A DNA stretch of 64,000 bases from Rhodoferax sp. BLA1 (GTDB lineage: Bacteria; Pseudomonadota; Gammaproteobacteria; Burkholderiales; Burkholderiaceae_C): assembly GCF_013416775.1 (NCBI RefSeq), contig NZ_SZVI01000002.1, positions 24,476 to 88,475 of the forward strand. Reading direction: 5' to 3'. The notes under the pieces were generated by a model. It saw only the letters and a program-made list of their open reading frames with translations. It was not told where the DNA came from and searched no databases. Of the stretch, positions 8,963 to 17,287 are shown one piece after another. The position numbers and the translations under genes are program-made. The first letter of the stretch is position 1. Each line of letters opens with the position of its first letter.

Positions 8963-9337
8963 ATGTCAACAACTTCCCCTTACTCCGATGCGCTGCTGGT
9001 GGTGTGCCTGTGTGCCGCCTGGTGCAACGTCTGTGAACAATACCGCAGCACCTTCACCCAGGTGCAAGCCAGTGTGCAGGCGGATCACCCGCACACCCAA
9101 TTTCTCTGGCTTGACATCGAAGACGAGTCCGAGGTGCTGGACCCGCTCGATGTCGAGAACTTCCCCACCCTGCTTCTGAGCCGGGGTGCTGCGCCCCACT
9201 TTTTTGGCACGATCACGCCACAAGCTCACACCCTGGAGCGGCTGGTACGCGCGGCATTGGCAGACCCGGCTGCTGCCCCGCTGGCCGACCCGGCTGTGGC
9301 TGCCCTGGTGGCGCGTGTCGAGGCCTGGCGTCCTTAA
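8963..9337 (+). CDS. Thioredoxin-fold protein
   Basis: A 124-residue cytoplasmic thioredoxin-like protein: no signal peptide, the redox-active motif WCNVC (Cys21, Cys24), and the cis-proline segment ENFPTLLL. The CNVC dipeptide differs from the CGPC of housekeeping thioredoxins, and the C-terminal helix is alanine/proline-rich. It follows the GGDEF/EAL gene by 24 bases and may be co-transcribed, but no functional link is apparent. Its end overlaps the convergent cysA end by four bases. Confidence 0.8.
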   Translation: MSTTSPYSDALLVVCLCAAWCNVCEQYRSTFTQVQASVQADHPHTQFLWLDIEDESEVLDPLDVENFPTLLLSRGAAPHFFGTITPQAHTLERLVRAALADPAAAPLADPAVAALVARVEAWRP

Positions 9338-10452
9338 ATCCCCTCACCCTCTGCCACAAACACCCGTGCCCGGCGCGGTGTCAACAACACCGTGTCACCT
9401 TCCTGAAAGCCCTGGTCGCGGTAGAGCTGGGCCGGGATATGGGCTTCGATGATGTCGCCACTGCCGGCAGCGGTGGCATCAGCGGGCACCAGCTCCAGTC
9501 GTGCTGTGGGGCCAACCACCATGGCACGTGTCAACTTGGCCACAATGCCGCGTGATGGCTGCGCCGCATCCGGGCTGCTCACATAGGGCAACACCTCCAG
9601 ATCGTGCGGACGCACATAGGCAAACGCCTTGCTGTCTTGCACCGTGCTGTGCTCGGGGGTGACGAGGCGCAGACCCTGCTGGTCTTCACCAATCAGCATC
9701 TCCCCCTCATGAGCACGGCCATGGAACAGGTTCACATCGCCCAAAAAGCCATACACAAACGGGCTGGCCGGGTGGTCCCAGACCTCTTGCGGTGAGCCAA
9801 TCTGCTCGACCTGGCCGCTGTTCATCAAAACCACCCGGTCGGCCACTTCCAGCGCTTCTTCCTGGTCGTGGGTGACAAAAATACTGGTCACATGCAGGTC
9901 GTCATGCAGGCGGCGCAACCAGCGGCGCAATTCTTTGCGCACCTTGGCATCGAGCGCGCCAAAGGGCTCGTCCAGCAGCAGCACTTGCGGCTCCACGGCC
10001 AGCGCACGCGCCAGGGCAATGCGCTGGCGTTGCCCGCCCGACAGCTGGGACGGGTAACGGTCGGCCAGCCAGTCAAGCTGCACCAGGCCCAGGAGTTCGT
10101 GCACCTTGTCCTTGATCACCGCCTCTGAGGGACGAACCGCCTTGGGCTTCATGCGCAGGCCAAAAGCCACGTTGTCAAACACACTCATGTGGCGAAATAA
10201 CGCGTAATGCTGGAACACAAACCCGACATTGCGCTCGCGCACATGTTTGTCGGTGGTATCAAGACCGTTGAACAGGATGTGACCCCTGTCAGCCGTTTCC
10301 AGCCCGGCGATGATGCGCAAGAGGGTGGTTTTGCCACAACCCGAGGGGCCCAGCAGGGCGACCAGCTCGCCGGAGTTGATCTCAAGGGACACATCACGCA
10401 AGGCGTGAAAGGTGCCAAAGTCTTTGCTGACGTTGCGGATGTCGATGCTCAT
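9334..10452 (-). CDS. cysA: Sulfate/thiosulfate ABC transporter ATPase
   Basis: A 372-residue ATPase energising sulfate/thiosulfate import with CysT and CysW. It has Walker [10 protein letters not shown] near residue 36, Q-loop FVFQHYALF, signature LSGGQRQR, Walker [14 protein letters not shown]-loop FVTHD, and a C-terminal TOBE-like regulatory region (about 240-372), as in CysA. It is the last gene of the minus-strand sbp-cysT-cysW-cysA set, but 528 bases of repeat-rich DNA separate it from cysW, unusual within this operon. Confidence 0.93.
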   Translation of the reverse strand: MSIDIRNVSKDFGTFHALRDVSLEINSGELVALLGPSGCGKTTLLRIIAGLETADRGHILFNGLDTTDKHVRERNVGFVFQHYALFRHMSVFDNVAFGLRMKPKAVRPSEAVIKDKVHELLGLVQLDWLADRYPSQLSGGQRQRIALARALAVEPQVLLLDEPFGALDAKVRKELRRWLRRLHDDLHVTSIFVTHDQEEALEVADRVVLMNSGQVEQIGSPQEVWDHPASPFVYGFLGDVNLFHGRAHEGEMLIGEDQQGLRLVTPEHSTVQDSKAFAYVRPHDLEVLPYVSSPDAAQPSRGIVAKLTRAMVVGPTARLELVPADATAAGSGDIIEAHIPAQLYRDQGFQEGDTVLLTPRRARVFVAEGEGI

Positions 10453-10514
10453 GTTTTTTGGTTTCTATGGTGTTTTTTATTTGAGTGGATGTGGTGATGG
10501 GTTGGCTTACCCCC

Positions 10515-10905
10515 ACTCACACCCCCCGCCCCGCCGGGCGGAAGAGGGAGCTAACCGCCGTATTTGGCCGTGTGTATTTCTGGAAGACGTACACGCCGCC
10601 TGGCCGGTGGCAAGGGTCAATTTGAGAGGAGAACGGATTGGCAAGTGGCCCGAGGCACGGCGACAGTTGGATAAGCTGGGATATATGAGAAATTGACCTC
10701 TAGCCCTTTTATAACAAGGACTGGTAGCTATAAAACTTGATATGGCCAGTGGTCCTTGCGTCGCCCGCAATTGAATCTTTCCTCTTGGGTCCCGTTGCGC
10801 CAAGGCCACCGACCAAACGGTTGGTACATCTTCACAAAACAGTGTTGGCCACATACGGCGGTTGGCTCCCCTTTCCGCCCCGGCGGGGGTGGAAAGGGGC
10901 GGGGG
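10515..10905. repeat. Long imperfect inverted repeat inside the cys operon
   Basis: The cysW-cysA gap (10453-10980) carries no gene. Roughly 10529-10645 and the reverse complement of 10775-10890 match over more than 100 bases. The strongest block is 10530-10605 against 10815-10890, sharing ATACGGCGGTT, GGCTCCC-type and CCGCCCGGCGGG-type segments. A copy of the short interspersed palindrome sits between the arms. The transcript could fold into a very long hairpin. Runs of G follow at 10895-10918. Confidence 0.65.
10692..10738 (+). repeat. Interspersed palindrome copy 2
   Basis: GACCTCTAGCCCTTTT, loop, AAGGAC, then GGTAGCTATAAAA. It lies between the arms of the larger inverted repeat in the cysW-cysA gap. 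Confidence 0.75.
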
Positions 10906-10980
10906 GGATAGGGGGGGAACTACAAAACCAAATAGTTTTGACGCAGCCGCAGTTGATACAGACATCAAAAACGCTCCCTC

Positions 10981-11865
10981 TCACACCACCGGACGCTCAG
11001 GCGGCAAATCGGCAGCGGCCTTCTGGTCGCGTTCAAACTGCCACTCGACCACAGACTTGATCAATAAAGTGATCAGCGCAAGCAATGCCAACAAGGACGC
11101 GACGGCAAAAGCTGCCACAGACTGGTACTCGTTGTACAAAATCTCCACATGCAAAGGCAGCGTGTTGGTCTGGCCACGGATGTGGCCCGAGACCACCGAC
11201 ACCGCGCCAAACTCACCCATGGCGCGTGCGTTACACAAGATCACACCGTAGACCAGGCCCCACTTGATGTTGGGCAGCGTCACATGCCAAAAGGTTTGCC
11301 AACCGGTGGCGCCCAGCACAATGGCCGCTTGTTCCTCGTCGGTGCCCTGCGCCTGCATCAGCGGAATCAGTTCACGCGCAATGAACGGGAAGGTGACAAA
11401 CACCGTGGCCAGAATGATGCCGGGTACGGCAAACACAATCTTGATGTCGTGCTCGGCCAGCCAAGGGCCAATCCAGCCTTGTGCGCCAAACATCAACACG
11501 TAGATCAAACCCGCCACCACCGGTGACACCGAGAACGGCAGGTCTATCAACGTGGTCAAAAACGCCTTGCCCTTGAACTCGTACTTGGCCACCGCCCAGG
11601 CCGCTGCCACACCAAACACCAGGTTCAGCGGCACCGCCACGGCGGCGGTGATCAGGGTCAGGCGGATCGCACTCCAGGCGTCGGGTTCGCGCAGCGCTTC
11701 CAGCGCGGCAGGCAGGCCTTTGCGTAGCGCCTCGGTGAACACCGCCGCCAGCGGCAGCAGCAGGAACAAAAAGACAAAAGCCAGGGCCAGCGTGATCAGT
11801 GACCAGCGCACCCAGGTGGGCTCGGTGGTGCCGGCGTCGGCGCGGCGCAGTGTGCGTGTGCTCAT
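10981..11865 (-). CDS. cysW: Sulfate ABC transporter permease CysW
   Basis: A 294-residue inner-membrane permease with about six helices, forming the sulfate channel with CysT. The cytoplasmic EAA loop for contact with CysA is visible ([22 protein letters not shown]), and [16 protein letters not shown] is a CysW hallmark. Its ATG overlaps the cysT stop by four bases. The C-terminus is a short charged and proline-rich tail. The downstream neighbour cysA lies beyond the repeat region. Confidence 0.92.
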   Translation of the reverse strand: MSTRTLRRADAGTTEPTWVRWSLITLALAFVFLFLLLPLAAVFTEALRKGLPAALEALREPDAWSAIRLTLITAAVAVPLNLVFGVAAAWAVAKYEFKGKAFLTTLIDLPFSVSPVVAGLIYVLMFGAQGWIGPWLAEHDIKIVFAVPGIILATVFVTFPFIARELIPLMQAQGTDEEQAAIVLGATGWQTFWHVTLPNIKWGLVYGVILCNARAMGEFGAVSVVSGHIRGQTNTLPLHVEILYNEYQSVAAFAVASLLALLALITLLIKSVVEWQFERDQKAAADLPPERPVV

Positions 11866-12743
11866 GTCTTGCCTCCGGCGCGGCGGCGCTGCCAGCTTTG
11901 CAGGCCATTGATGACCAGCAACAGCACAAAGGAGATGCCCAGCATCACTGTGGCCACCGCGGTGGCTCCGGCGTAGTCGTATTGCTCCAGCTTGCCGATG
12001 ATGATCAGCGGCGTGATCTCGGACACCATGGGCATGTTGCCAGCGATAAAAATCACCGAGCCGTATTCACCCACCGCCCGCGCAAAGGCCATGGCAAAAC
12101 CGGTCAACAACGCGGGCGCAATGCCCGGAAAAATCACATACCGAAAGGTCTGGAAACGCGAGGCACCCAGGCAGGTGGCGGCTTCTTCAAGCTCTTTCTC
12201 GGCGTCTTCGAGCACCGGCTGCACCGTGCGCACGACAAACGGCAGGCTGATAAAAATCAGCGCAATCACCACGCCATTGGCGTTGAACGCCAGCTGGATG
12301 CCCAGTGGCTCCAGGTACTGGCCAACCCAGCCATTGCCCGCCAGCAGGGCGGTCAGCGAGATGCCCGCCACGGCCGTGGGCAGGGCAAAAGGCAGGTCCA
12401 CCAATGCGTCGATGATCTTCTTGCCCCAAAACTCGTAACGCACCAGCACCCAGGCCAGCAGCAGCCCGGCAAACACATTAAACAGCGCCGCCAGGAACGA
12501 GGCACCAAAGGTCAGCCGGTACGAGGCCAGCACACGCGGGCTGGCCACCGCGGTCCAGAACTCGGCCCAGGTCAGGGTGAAAGTCTTGAACAACAAGGCC
12601 GACAGCGGGATCAGCACAATCAGGCTCAGGTAAAACAGCGTGTAGCCCAGCGTCAGGTTAAAGCCCGGCAGCACGCGTCTGGCCGGGCGTTTGTCAGGTC
12701 CGGCCAGCGCTTGGGGCGAGATGGGTATGGTTGCGGTGGTCAT
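11862..12743 (-). CDS. cysT: Sulfate ABC transporter permease CysT/CysU
   Basis: A 293-residue inner-membrane permease partnering CysW. The N-terminal segment is cytoplasmic and rich in Pro/Arg; about six helices follow. The conserved motif [16 protein letters not shown], the EAA loop [17 protein letters not shown] and the C-terminal signature [17 protein letters not shown] identify the CysT branch. It lies 108 bases downstream of sbp and overlaps cysW, so it is part of the sulfate operon. Expression is probably CysB-dependent by family knowledge; I found no CysB site I would defend. Confidence 0.93.
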   Translation of the reverse strand: MTTATIPISPQALAGPDKRPARRVLPGFNLTLGYTLFYLSLIVLIPLSALLFKTFTLTWAEFWTAVASPRVLASYRLTFGASFLAALFNVFAGLLLAWVLVRYEFWGKKIIDALVDLPFALPTAVAGISLTALLAGNGWVGQYLEPLGIQLAFNANGVVIALIFISLPFVVRTVQPVLEDAEKELEEAATCLGASRFQTFRYVIFPGIAPALLTGFAMAFARAVGEYGSVIFIAGNMPMVSEITPLIIIGKLEQYDYAGATAVATVMLGISFVLLLVINGLQSWQRRRAGGKT

Positions 12744-12851
12744 GGGGTGTTCAGTGCATGCTGATCCTGCCCGCCGTCATGTAAGCCAGGCTGGCTCGGC
12801 CAGACCGCACTTTGCGCGGACTGACCAGTGGCACAGATCAGAAAAGGCGAT

Positions 12852-13853
12852 TTACTTGACCGTGTAGAGCTTGTCGAACTGGCCGCCGTCGTTGAAGTGC
12901 ACTTTTTGCGCTTCGGTCAAGGAGCCAAAGTAGTCACTCACCGCAAACAGCTGGATCGGCTTGAAGGTGCTGCTGTACTTGGCCAGGATCTTGGGGTTGC
13001 TCGGGCGAATGCCGTGTTTGGCGGCAATTTCCTGGGCTTCGTCCGAGTACAGGTAAGTCAGATAGGCCTTGGCCAGCTCAGCCGTGCCTTTTTTGGCCAC
13101 GCTGCGCTCCACCACCGCCACCGGGTTCTCCGCAATGATGCTGACCGAGGGGTGGATGGCGTCGACCTTGCCCGCGCCAAACTCGCGGTCCACCGACACC
13201 ACTTCTGACTCGAACGTGATCAACACGTCACCAATATTGCGTTGCAAAAAGATCGTGGTTGCATCACGCCCGCCCTTGGCCAACACCGGCACGTTCTTGA
13301 ACAACTTGCCCACAAACTCGGCTGCCTGGGCATCGGTACCGCCGGTTTTGCGCACATAACCCCAGGCCGCCAGGTAGGCCATGCGGCCGTTGCCGCCGGT
13401 CTTGGGGTTGACCACAATCACCTTCACATCGGGTTTGACCAGGTCGTTCCAGTCCTTGATGTTTTTGGGATTGCCATTGCGCGTCAGGAACAGCATGGTT
13501 GATGAGGTGGGGGCCGCGTTGTGCGGGAAGCGTTTGGCCCAGTCTTTGGCCACGATGCCGCTGCTGGCCAGGAAATCCACATCTGTGGTGGTGTTCATGG
13601 TGACCACATCGGCGTCAAGCCCGTCATTCACCGCACGCGCCTGGGCGCTGGAGCCGCCATGCGATTGGTCAATCTTGACGTCTTTGCCGGTGGTTTTTTT
13701 GTAGTTGGCGACAAAAGCGGTGTTGTAGTCCTTGTAGAACTCGCGCGCCACATCGTAGGAGGCATTCAACAAGGTGGTCTGTGCAGACACAAAAGTTGTA
13801 GCTGTCAGCCCAATTGCCGCAAGGGCTAGAGTCATATTTTGTTTGAATTTCAT
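12852..13853 (-). CDS. sbp: Periplasmic sulfate-binding protein
   Basis: A 333-residue substrate-binding protein delivering sulfate to CysTWA. The signal peptide ends near TTFVSAQ/TTLL; mature hallmarks are LNASYDVAREFYKDYN, the anion-binding segment QSHGGSSAQARAV, and NPKTGGNGRMAYLAAWGY. The start at 13853 gives an AAGGA site 6 bases upstream; the longer frame from 13886 has none. The signal-peptide codons (residues about 5-22) coincide with a copy of the interspersed palindrome. It heads the minus-strand sulfate transport operon. A second paralogue lies at 27394-28443. Confidence 0.93.
   Translation of the reverse strand: MKFKQNMTLALAAIGLTATTFVSAQTTLLNASYDVAREFYKDYNTAFVANYKKTTGKDVKIDQSHGGSSAQARAVNDGLDADVVTMNTTTDVDFLASSGIVAKDWAKRFPHNAAPTSSTMLFLTRNGNPKNIKDWNDLVKPDVKVIVVNPKTGGNGRMAYLAAWGYVRKTGGTDAQAAEFVGKLFKNVPVLAKGGRDATTIFLQRNIGDVLITFESEVVSVDREFGAGKVDAIHPSVSIIAENPVAVVERSVAKKGTAELAKAYLTYLYSDEAQEIAAKHGIRPSNPKILAKYSSTFKPIQLFAVSDYFGSLTEAQKVHFNDGGQFDKLYTVK
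13787..13840 (-). repeat. Interspersed palindrome copy inside the sbp signal-peptide codons
   Basis: Read on the minus strand, the coding sequence contains TGACTCTAGCCCTT, a loop, TTGGGCTGACAGCTAC and AACTTTTGT. It matches copy 3 (15727-15778) almost throughout but is fully translated. It encodes the hydrophobic core of the sbp signal peptide. Confidence 0.6.
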
Positions 13854-13903
13854 GGGTGTCCTTGGCAGAAAAAAAGGTGATGTCAAAAGGCTTGCGATAG
13901 GTA

Positions 13904-14461
13904 TCAGGCGGCTACAGCCACCGGCGGTGTCTGGCTGTCTGCCTCGATGACCAGTGACTGCAGCAGCGCCAGCCCCAGTGGCCAGGGGCCAAAGCCCGCG
14001 TCCAGATTGATGTGGCCGGCATTTTGCAGCCGAACAAATTCACTGCCCCAGGCACGGGCATAAGCACCAGCGGTGCGTACCGGGCAGAACGGGTCGGTGT
14101 TGCTGGCCACCAGGATGCTGCTGTAGGGCAGGCGCTGGTAAGGCACCGGGGCAAAGTCGGCCAACACACCCCGGCGCTCGGGGTCGGCTGGTGCTACCAA
14201 CAAGGCGCCCTGGATGTGGGCCGTCACCTCAGGCGGCAAATGGGTGACGGCGATACAACCCAGGCTGTGCGCCGCCACCACCACCGGCTGGTTTTGCGCC
14301 AGGATGGTGCGGCTGATCGACGCCACCCAGGCTTCACGCGATGGCGTGTGCCAGTCGTCCTGCTGCACCCGCACCGCACCCGGCAACTGCGCTGCCCAGA
14401 GGCTTTGCCAGTGGCCGGGTGGCGAGTCTTGCCAGCCGGGAACGATGACGATCGGGACCAT
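13904..14461 (-). CDS. RBBP9/YdeN-type serine hydrolase
   Basis: A 185-residue alpha/beta hydrolase of the small RBBP9/YdeN family. The nucleophile is Ser66 in AAHSLG, the acid is probably Asp122 in ASNTDPF and the base His149 in NAGHINLD; GWQDSPPGHWQSLW at the N-terminus is a family mark. Physiological substrates are generally unknown for this family. It lies 50 bases upstream of sbp on the same strand and could be co-transcribed with the sulfate operon. A paralogue with the same triad spacing ends the citrate lyase cluster at 60856-61464. Confidence 0.85.
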   Translation of the reverse strand: MVPIVIVPGWQDSPPGHWQSLWAAQLPGAVRVQQDDWHTPSREAWVASISRTILAQNQPVVVAAHSLGCIAVTHLPPEVTAHIQGALLVAPADPERRGVLADFAPVPYQRLPYSSILVASNTDPFCPVRTAGAYARAWGSEFVRLQNAGHINLDAGFGPWPLGLALLQSLVIEADSQTPPVAVAA

Positions 14462-14640
14462 GATGGGGGGTGTTTGCTGAAGCTACATATGAAACAAGGC
14501 CGCATTGTGGGTTGGCTCGGTTCAAACACAAACGACTTAATTTCTATTTGCTTATCTGGATTCCGACATATCAAACGTCTGGTCGTCCGCCCTTTGTCAG
14601 CGTACTCCTACAATGAGCGCTCCTTCTGAACACCGCCCGC

Positions 14641-15009
14641 ATGTCGTTTTGCACCAGACTGTTCTTTGTCTTTGTCACCCTGTTTGTGCTGGTGGCGGCG
14701 CCAGCTCGCGCGTGTGAACTGATGTCCTCGCCCAGCGTTTCTGCGGCATCACACCACCCGGCTGCGACACCCGTGGCGGACTTGCAGGCAGTGGCTGGTT
14801 CAGCTGACGCTCAGGCGCCCTGCAAGACGGAAACCTCCAACTGCTCCAGTTGCACCAGCTGTGCGGTGTGTGCCTGCCTGTGTGTGGGTTTGGCCAAACC
14901 CCTGAGCAGCGTTGTGGCGATCTCAAGCGCCATGGCCCTGCCGAACTGGACAGCTGAGCCGATGGCCAGCCAAGTTGCCGCGCCCGAACTCAAACCCCCT
15001 CGCGTCTGA
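14641..15009 (+). CDS. Exported Cys-rich small protein
   Basis: A 122-residue protein with a clear signal peptide (hydrophobic 6-22, cleavage near ARAC). The mature protein has a low-complexity Ala/Ser/His stretch and a Cys cluster CSSCTSCAVCACLC around residues 63-76, followed by a hydrophobic segment. Such closely spaced cysteines suggest thiolate metal binding or disulfides in the periplasm. I recognise no family. It is followed 76 bases later by a membrane protein ending in a Met/His tail, and ccoG (copper-linked) is nearby, so metal handling is a reasonable but unproven guess. Confidence 0.6.
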   Translation: MSFCTRLFFVFVTLFVLVAAPARACELMSSPSVSAASHHPAATPVADLQAVAGSADAQAPCKTETSNCSSCTSCAVCACLCVGLAKPLSSVVAISSAMALPNWTAEPMASQVAAPELKPPRV

Positions 15010-15085
15010 TTCTCCTGTTCTTGCTGTGACCCCCTTGCATGCTGCAGGGCGGTCGTTTCACTCGTTCACATTTGGAGAATTCATC

Positions 15086-15604
15086 GTGTCTATGACGCAT
15101 TACATGGAGTTGCTGGCGCAAAACCAGCCCTGGAACCTGATCCTATTTATGGCCATCCCGGTCATCCTGGCCGAAACCGTGGCCATCACCGAGCTGTACA
15201 TCCTTTTCTCTCGCCAATTCCACGGCGGCGTGCGCCAGATCAATCGCAGCGCCAGCATTGTGGGTGGTGTGTATTTTTGTGGGGTGTTTGTCTACCTGAT
15301 GGCCACCGCCGTGATCCCGCTGACCACCTCGGGTGGCTGGCGTGGTGCGGCAGACGTGATTGCCGTGGGGTTTTACCTGTCGGGCATCGTGCCGCTGCTG
15401 GGCCTGGCCTTGCTTGACCTGGGGCTGATCGGCAAAGGACGCACAGAGGAGGGCAAGCTCAAGTTACACGCCACCTTTGTCGCGATCTTCCTGGTGGTGG
15501 CGCACGTGGCCATGATCTTTGGCATGCTGGACCCGTCGCTGCTCATGAGCCAAGCCCCGGAGGTGATGCAAAACATGGGCGCCATGCCCGGTATGAACCA
15601 CTGA
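15086..15604 (+). CDS. Small integral membrane protein with Met/His-rich tail
   Basis: 172 residues with about four to five transmembrane helices (about 16-36, 56-78, 84-104, 128-148) and a C-terminal GAMPGMNH tail with Met and His as in metal-binding tails. It resembles a conserved proteobacterial 'permease-like' family with no known function (a DUF6803-type protein is my best guess). GTG 15086 is chosen because GGAG lies 8 bases upstream; ATG 15092 is the alternative at 14 bases. It pairs with the Cys-rich exported protein upstream and is followed by a GC stem-loop. Confidence 0.7.
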   Translation: MSMTHYMELLAQNQPWNLILFMAIPVILAETVAITELYILFSRQFHGGVRQINRSASIVGGVYFCGVFVYLMATAVIPLTTSGGWRGAADVIAVGFYLSGIVPLLGLALLDLGLIGKGRTEEGKLKLHATFVAIFLVVAHVAMIFGMLDPSLLMSQAPEVMQNMGAMPGMNH

Positions 15605-15620
15605 GCGGTCTTGGTGGCAA

Positions 15621-15646
15621 GGGGGCCGACGCTTGTGCTGGCCCCC
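15621..15646 (+). terminator. GC-rich stem-loop after the membrane protein gene
   Basis: GGGGGCC (15621-15627), 12-base loop, GGCCCCC (15640-15646), 17 bases after the stop. There is no U-tract, so intrinsic termination is only probable. Confidence 0.45.
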
Positions 15647-15726
15647 TCGCCCATGTGGCGGCGACACCGGGCAGGCAAGAAGAGGCTCAAGGTGGAACAA
15701 GCGTCGCCCTGCATTTTAGGCATTAT

Positions 15727-15778
15727 TTTGACCCCTAGCCCTTTTGCATAATGGGCTTGTAGCTATGACTTTTGTAGC
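15727..15778 (+). repeat. Interspersed palindrome copy 3
   Basis: TTGACCCCTAGCCCTTTTG, loop, ATGGGCTTGTAGCTATGAC and TTTTGTAGC. It lies between the convergent membrane-protein and MocR gene ends. Confidence 0.75.
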
Positions 15779-15794
15779 AAAGCAGGCGTAATGC

Positions 15795-17213
15795 TTAACC
15801 GCTCAGCAACTCACACGCCAGCTCGCCAACCCGTTTGAGCGCGTCTTCAAAGCGCGCATCGGAGAGCTGGCCGTAGTTCAGCCGCAGGCAGTGGCAAAAG
15901 CGTTGGTCGGCAGAAAACAGGTGGCCAGGGGCGATGCTGATGTGTTCGGCCAGTGCCCGGCGCTGTAACACCAGGGCATCCGCCTGCGGTGGCAATTCCA
16001 GCCACAAGAAGTAGCCGCCTTGCGGCCGGGTGACACGGGTGCCAGCCGGGAAATGCGCGGCAATCACCTTCAAGGCGACCTCCTGTTGTTGGGCCAGACT
16101 CAAGCGCAGTTGGCGCAAGTGGCGCTCAAACTGGCCACCTTGCAGGTAGTCGGCAATCGCCAGCTGCGAAGGAATCGCACTCGACAGCGTGGTCATCAGC
16201 TTGAGACGCTGCACCTGCCGGGCAAACCGGCCCGCCGCAACCCAGCCCACCCGATAGCCCGGCGCCAGACATTTGGAGAATGAACTGCAGTGCAGCACCA
16301 AACCCTGCTGGTCGTAGGCCTTGGCGGGCGGTGGGCGGTTCAGGCCAAAGTACAGCTCGCCGTAAACGTCGTCTTCAATCAGCGGCACCTGGTGCTCTGC
16401 CAGCAATTGGACCAAGGCCTGTTTGCGGGGTTCGGGCATCAGGCTGCCCAGCGGGTTCTGGAAGTTCGGCATGAACCAGCAGGCTTTCACCGGGTGGGCC
16501 TGCAACACCGCCTCCAGCGAGGCCAGGTCGATGCCGTCGCGCGGGTGGGTCGCGACCTCGACCGCGCGCAACTTGAGCCGCTCCAGCGCCTGCAACGCCG
16601 AATAAAACGTGGGTGACTCCACCGCCACCACATCACCGGGCTGGGTCACGGCCTGCAGGCACAGGTTCAGGGCCTCCATCGCACCGTTGGTGATCACCAC
16701 CTCGTCCATGGCCAGCGTGGTGCCGTGGCTGGCATAACGCAGGCAAATCAAGCGGCGCAGGCGCTCGTTGCCCTGGGTCAGGTCTTCCACCAGTCGTTCA
16801 GGCGCCAATTGCCGCATCGCGGGTGTCAGGCAACGCGCCAGTTTGTCCAGCGGGAACAGCGCCGGGCTCGGAAAGGCCGAACCCAGCGGCACCACATCGG
16901 GCTGGCGGGTGGACTCCAGCACCTCAAACACCAGATCACTGATGTTGACGGCGGTGGCGGCGGCGCCTGGCGGCGCGGTGCTTGGCTCGGCCTGCAGCGG
17001 CTGGGCTTGTGTCTTGACGTAGTAGCCAGAACGCGCGCGCGCCTCGATCAAACCCTGCGCTTCGAGCAGGTAATAGGCGGCAAACACCGTGGCCGGGCTG
17101 ATCTGCCTGCTGGCACTGGCCTGGCGCACTGACGGCAGGCGCTCACCGGGGCGCAGGGTCTGGGCCTTGATTAGCCGGGCGATGTCCTGGGCATAGTGTT
17201 CGTAACGTTTCAT
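15795..17213 (-). CDS. MocR-type GntR/aminotransferase transcription regulator
   Basis: 472 residues: an N-terminal GntR winged helix (about 1-75; MKRYEHYAQDIARLI, PGERLPSVRQASASRQISPATVFAAYYLLEAQGLI) fused to a fold-type I aminotransferase domain. The PLP lysine is in SSFSKCLAPGYRVGW, with NFQNPLG and EDDVYGELYF motifs. MocR proteins sense PLP or amino-compound intermediates and often regulate the divergent gene, here ccoG, whose start is only 74 bases away. The start at 17213 matches the usual MocR N-terminus; upstream in-frame ATGs add an unlikely extension into the ccoG promoter. Confidence 0.88.
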   Translation of the reverse strand: MKRYEHYAQDIARLIKAQTLRPGERLPSVRQASASRQISPATVFAAYYLLEAQGLIEARARSGYYVKTQAQPLQAEPSTAPPGAAATAVNISDLVFEVLESTRQPDVVPLGSAFPSPALFPLDKLARCLTPAMRQLAPERLVEDLTQGNERLRRLICLRYASHGTTLAMDEVVITNGAMEALNLCLQAVTQPGDVVAVESPTFYSALQALERLKLRAVEVATHPRDGIDLASLEAVLQAHPVKACWFMPNFQNPLGSLMPEPRKQALVQLLAEHQVPLIEDDVYGELYFGLNRPPPAKAYDQQGLVLHCSSFSKCLAPGYRVGWVAAGRFARQVQRLKLMTTLSSAIPSQLAIADYLQGGQFERHLRQLRLSLAQQQEVALKVIAAHFPAGTRVTRPQGGYFLWLELPPQADALVLQRRALAEHISIAPGHLFSADQRFCHCLRLNYGQLSDARFEDALKRVGELACELLSG

Positions 17214-17287
17214 GGGTGCAACTGATATGGTTTTTTTCTCAGAAACTGAATCTACCATTTCAGATGCGCCTGCGGCATCCTTGATGT

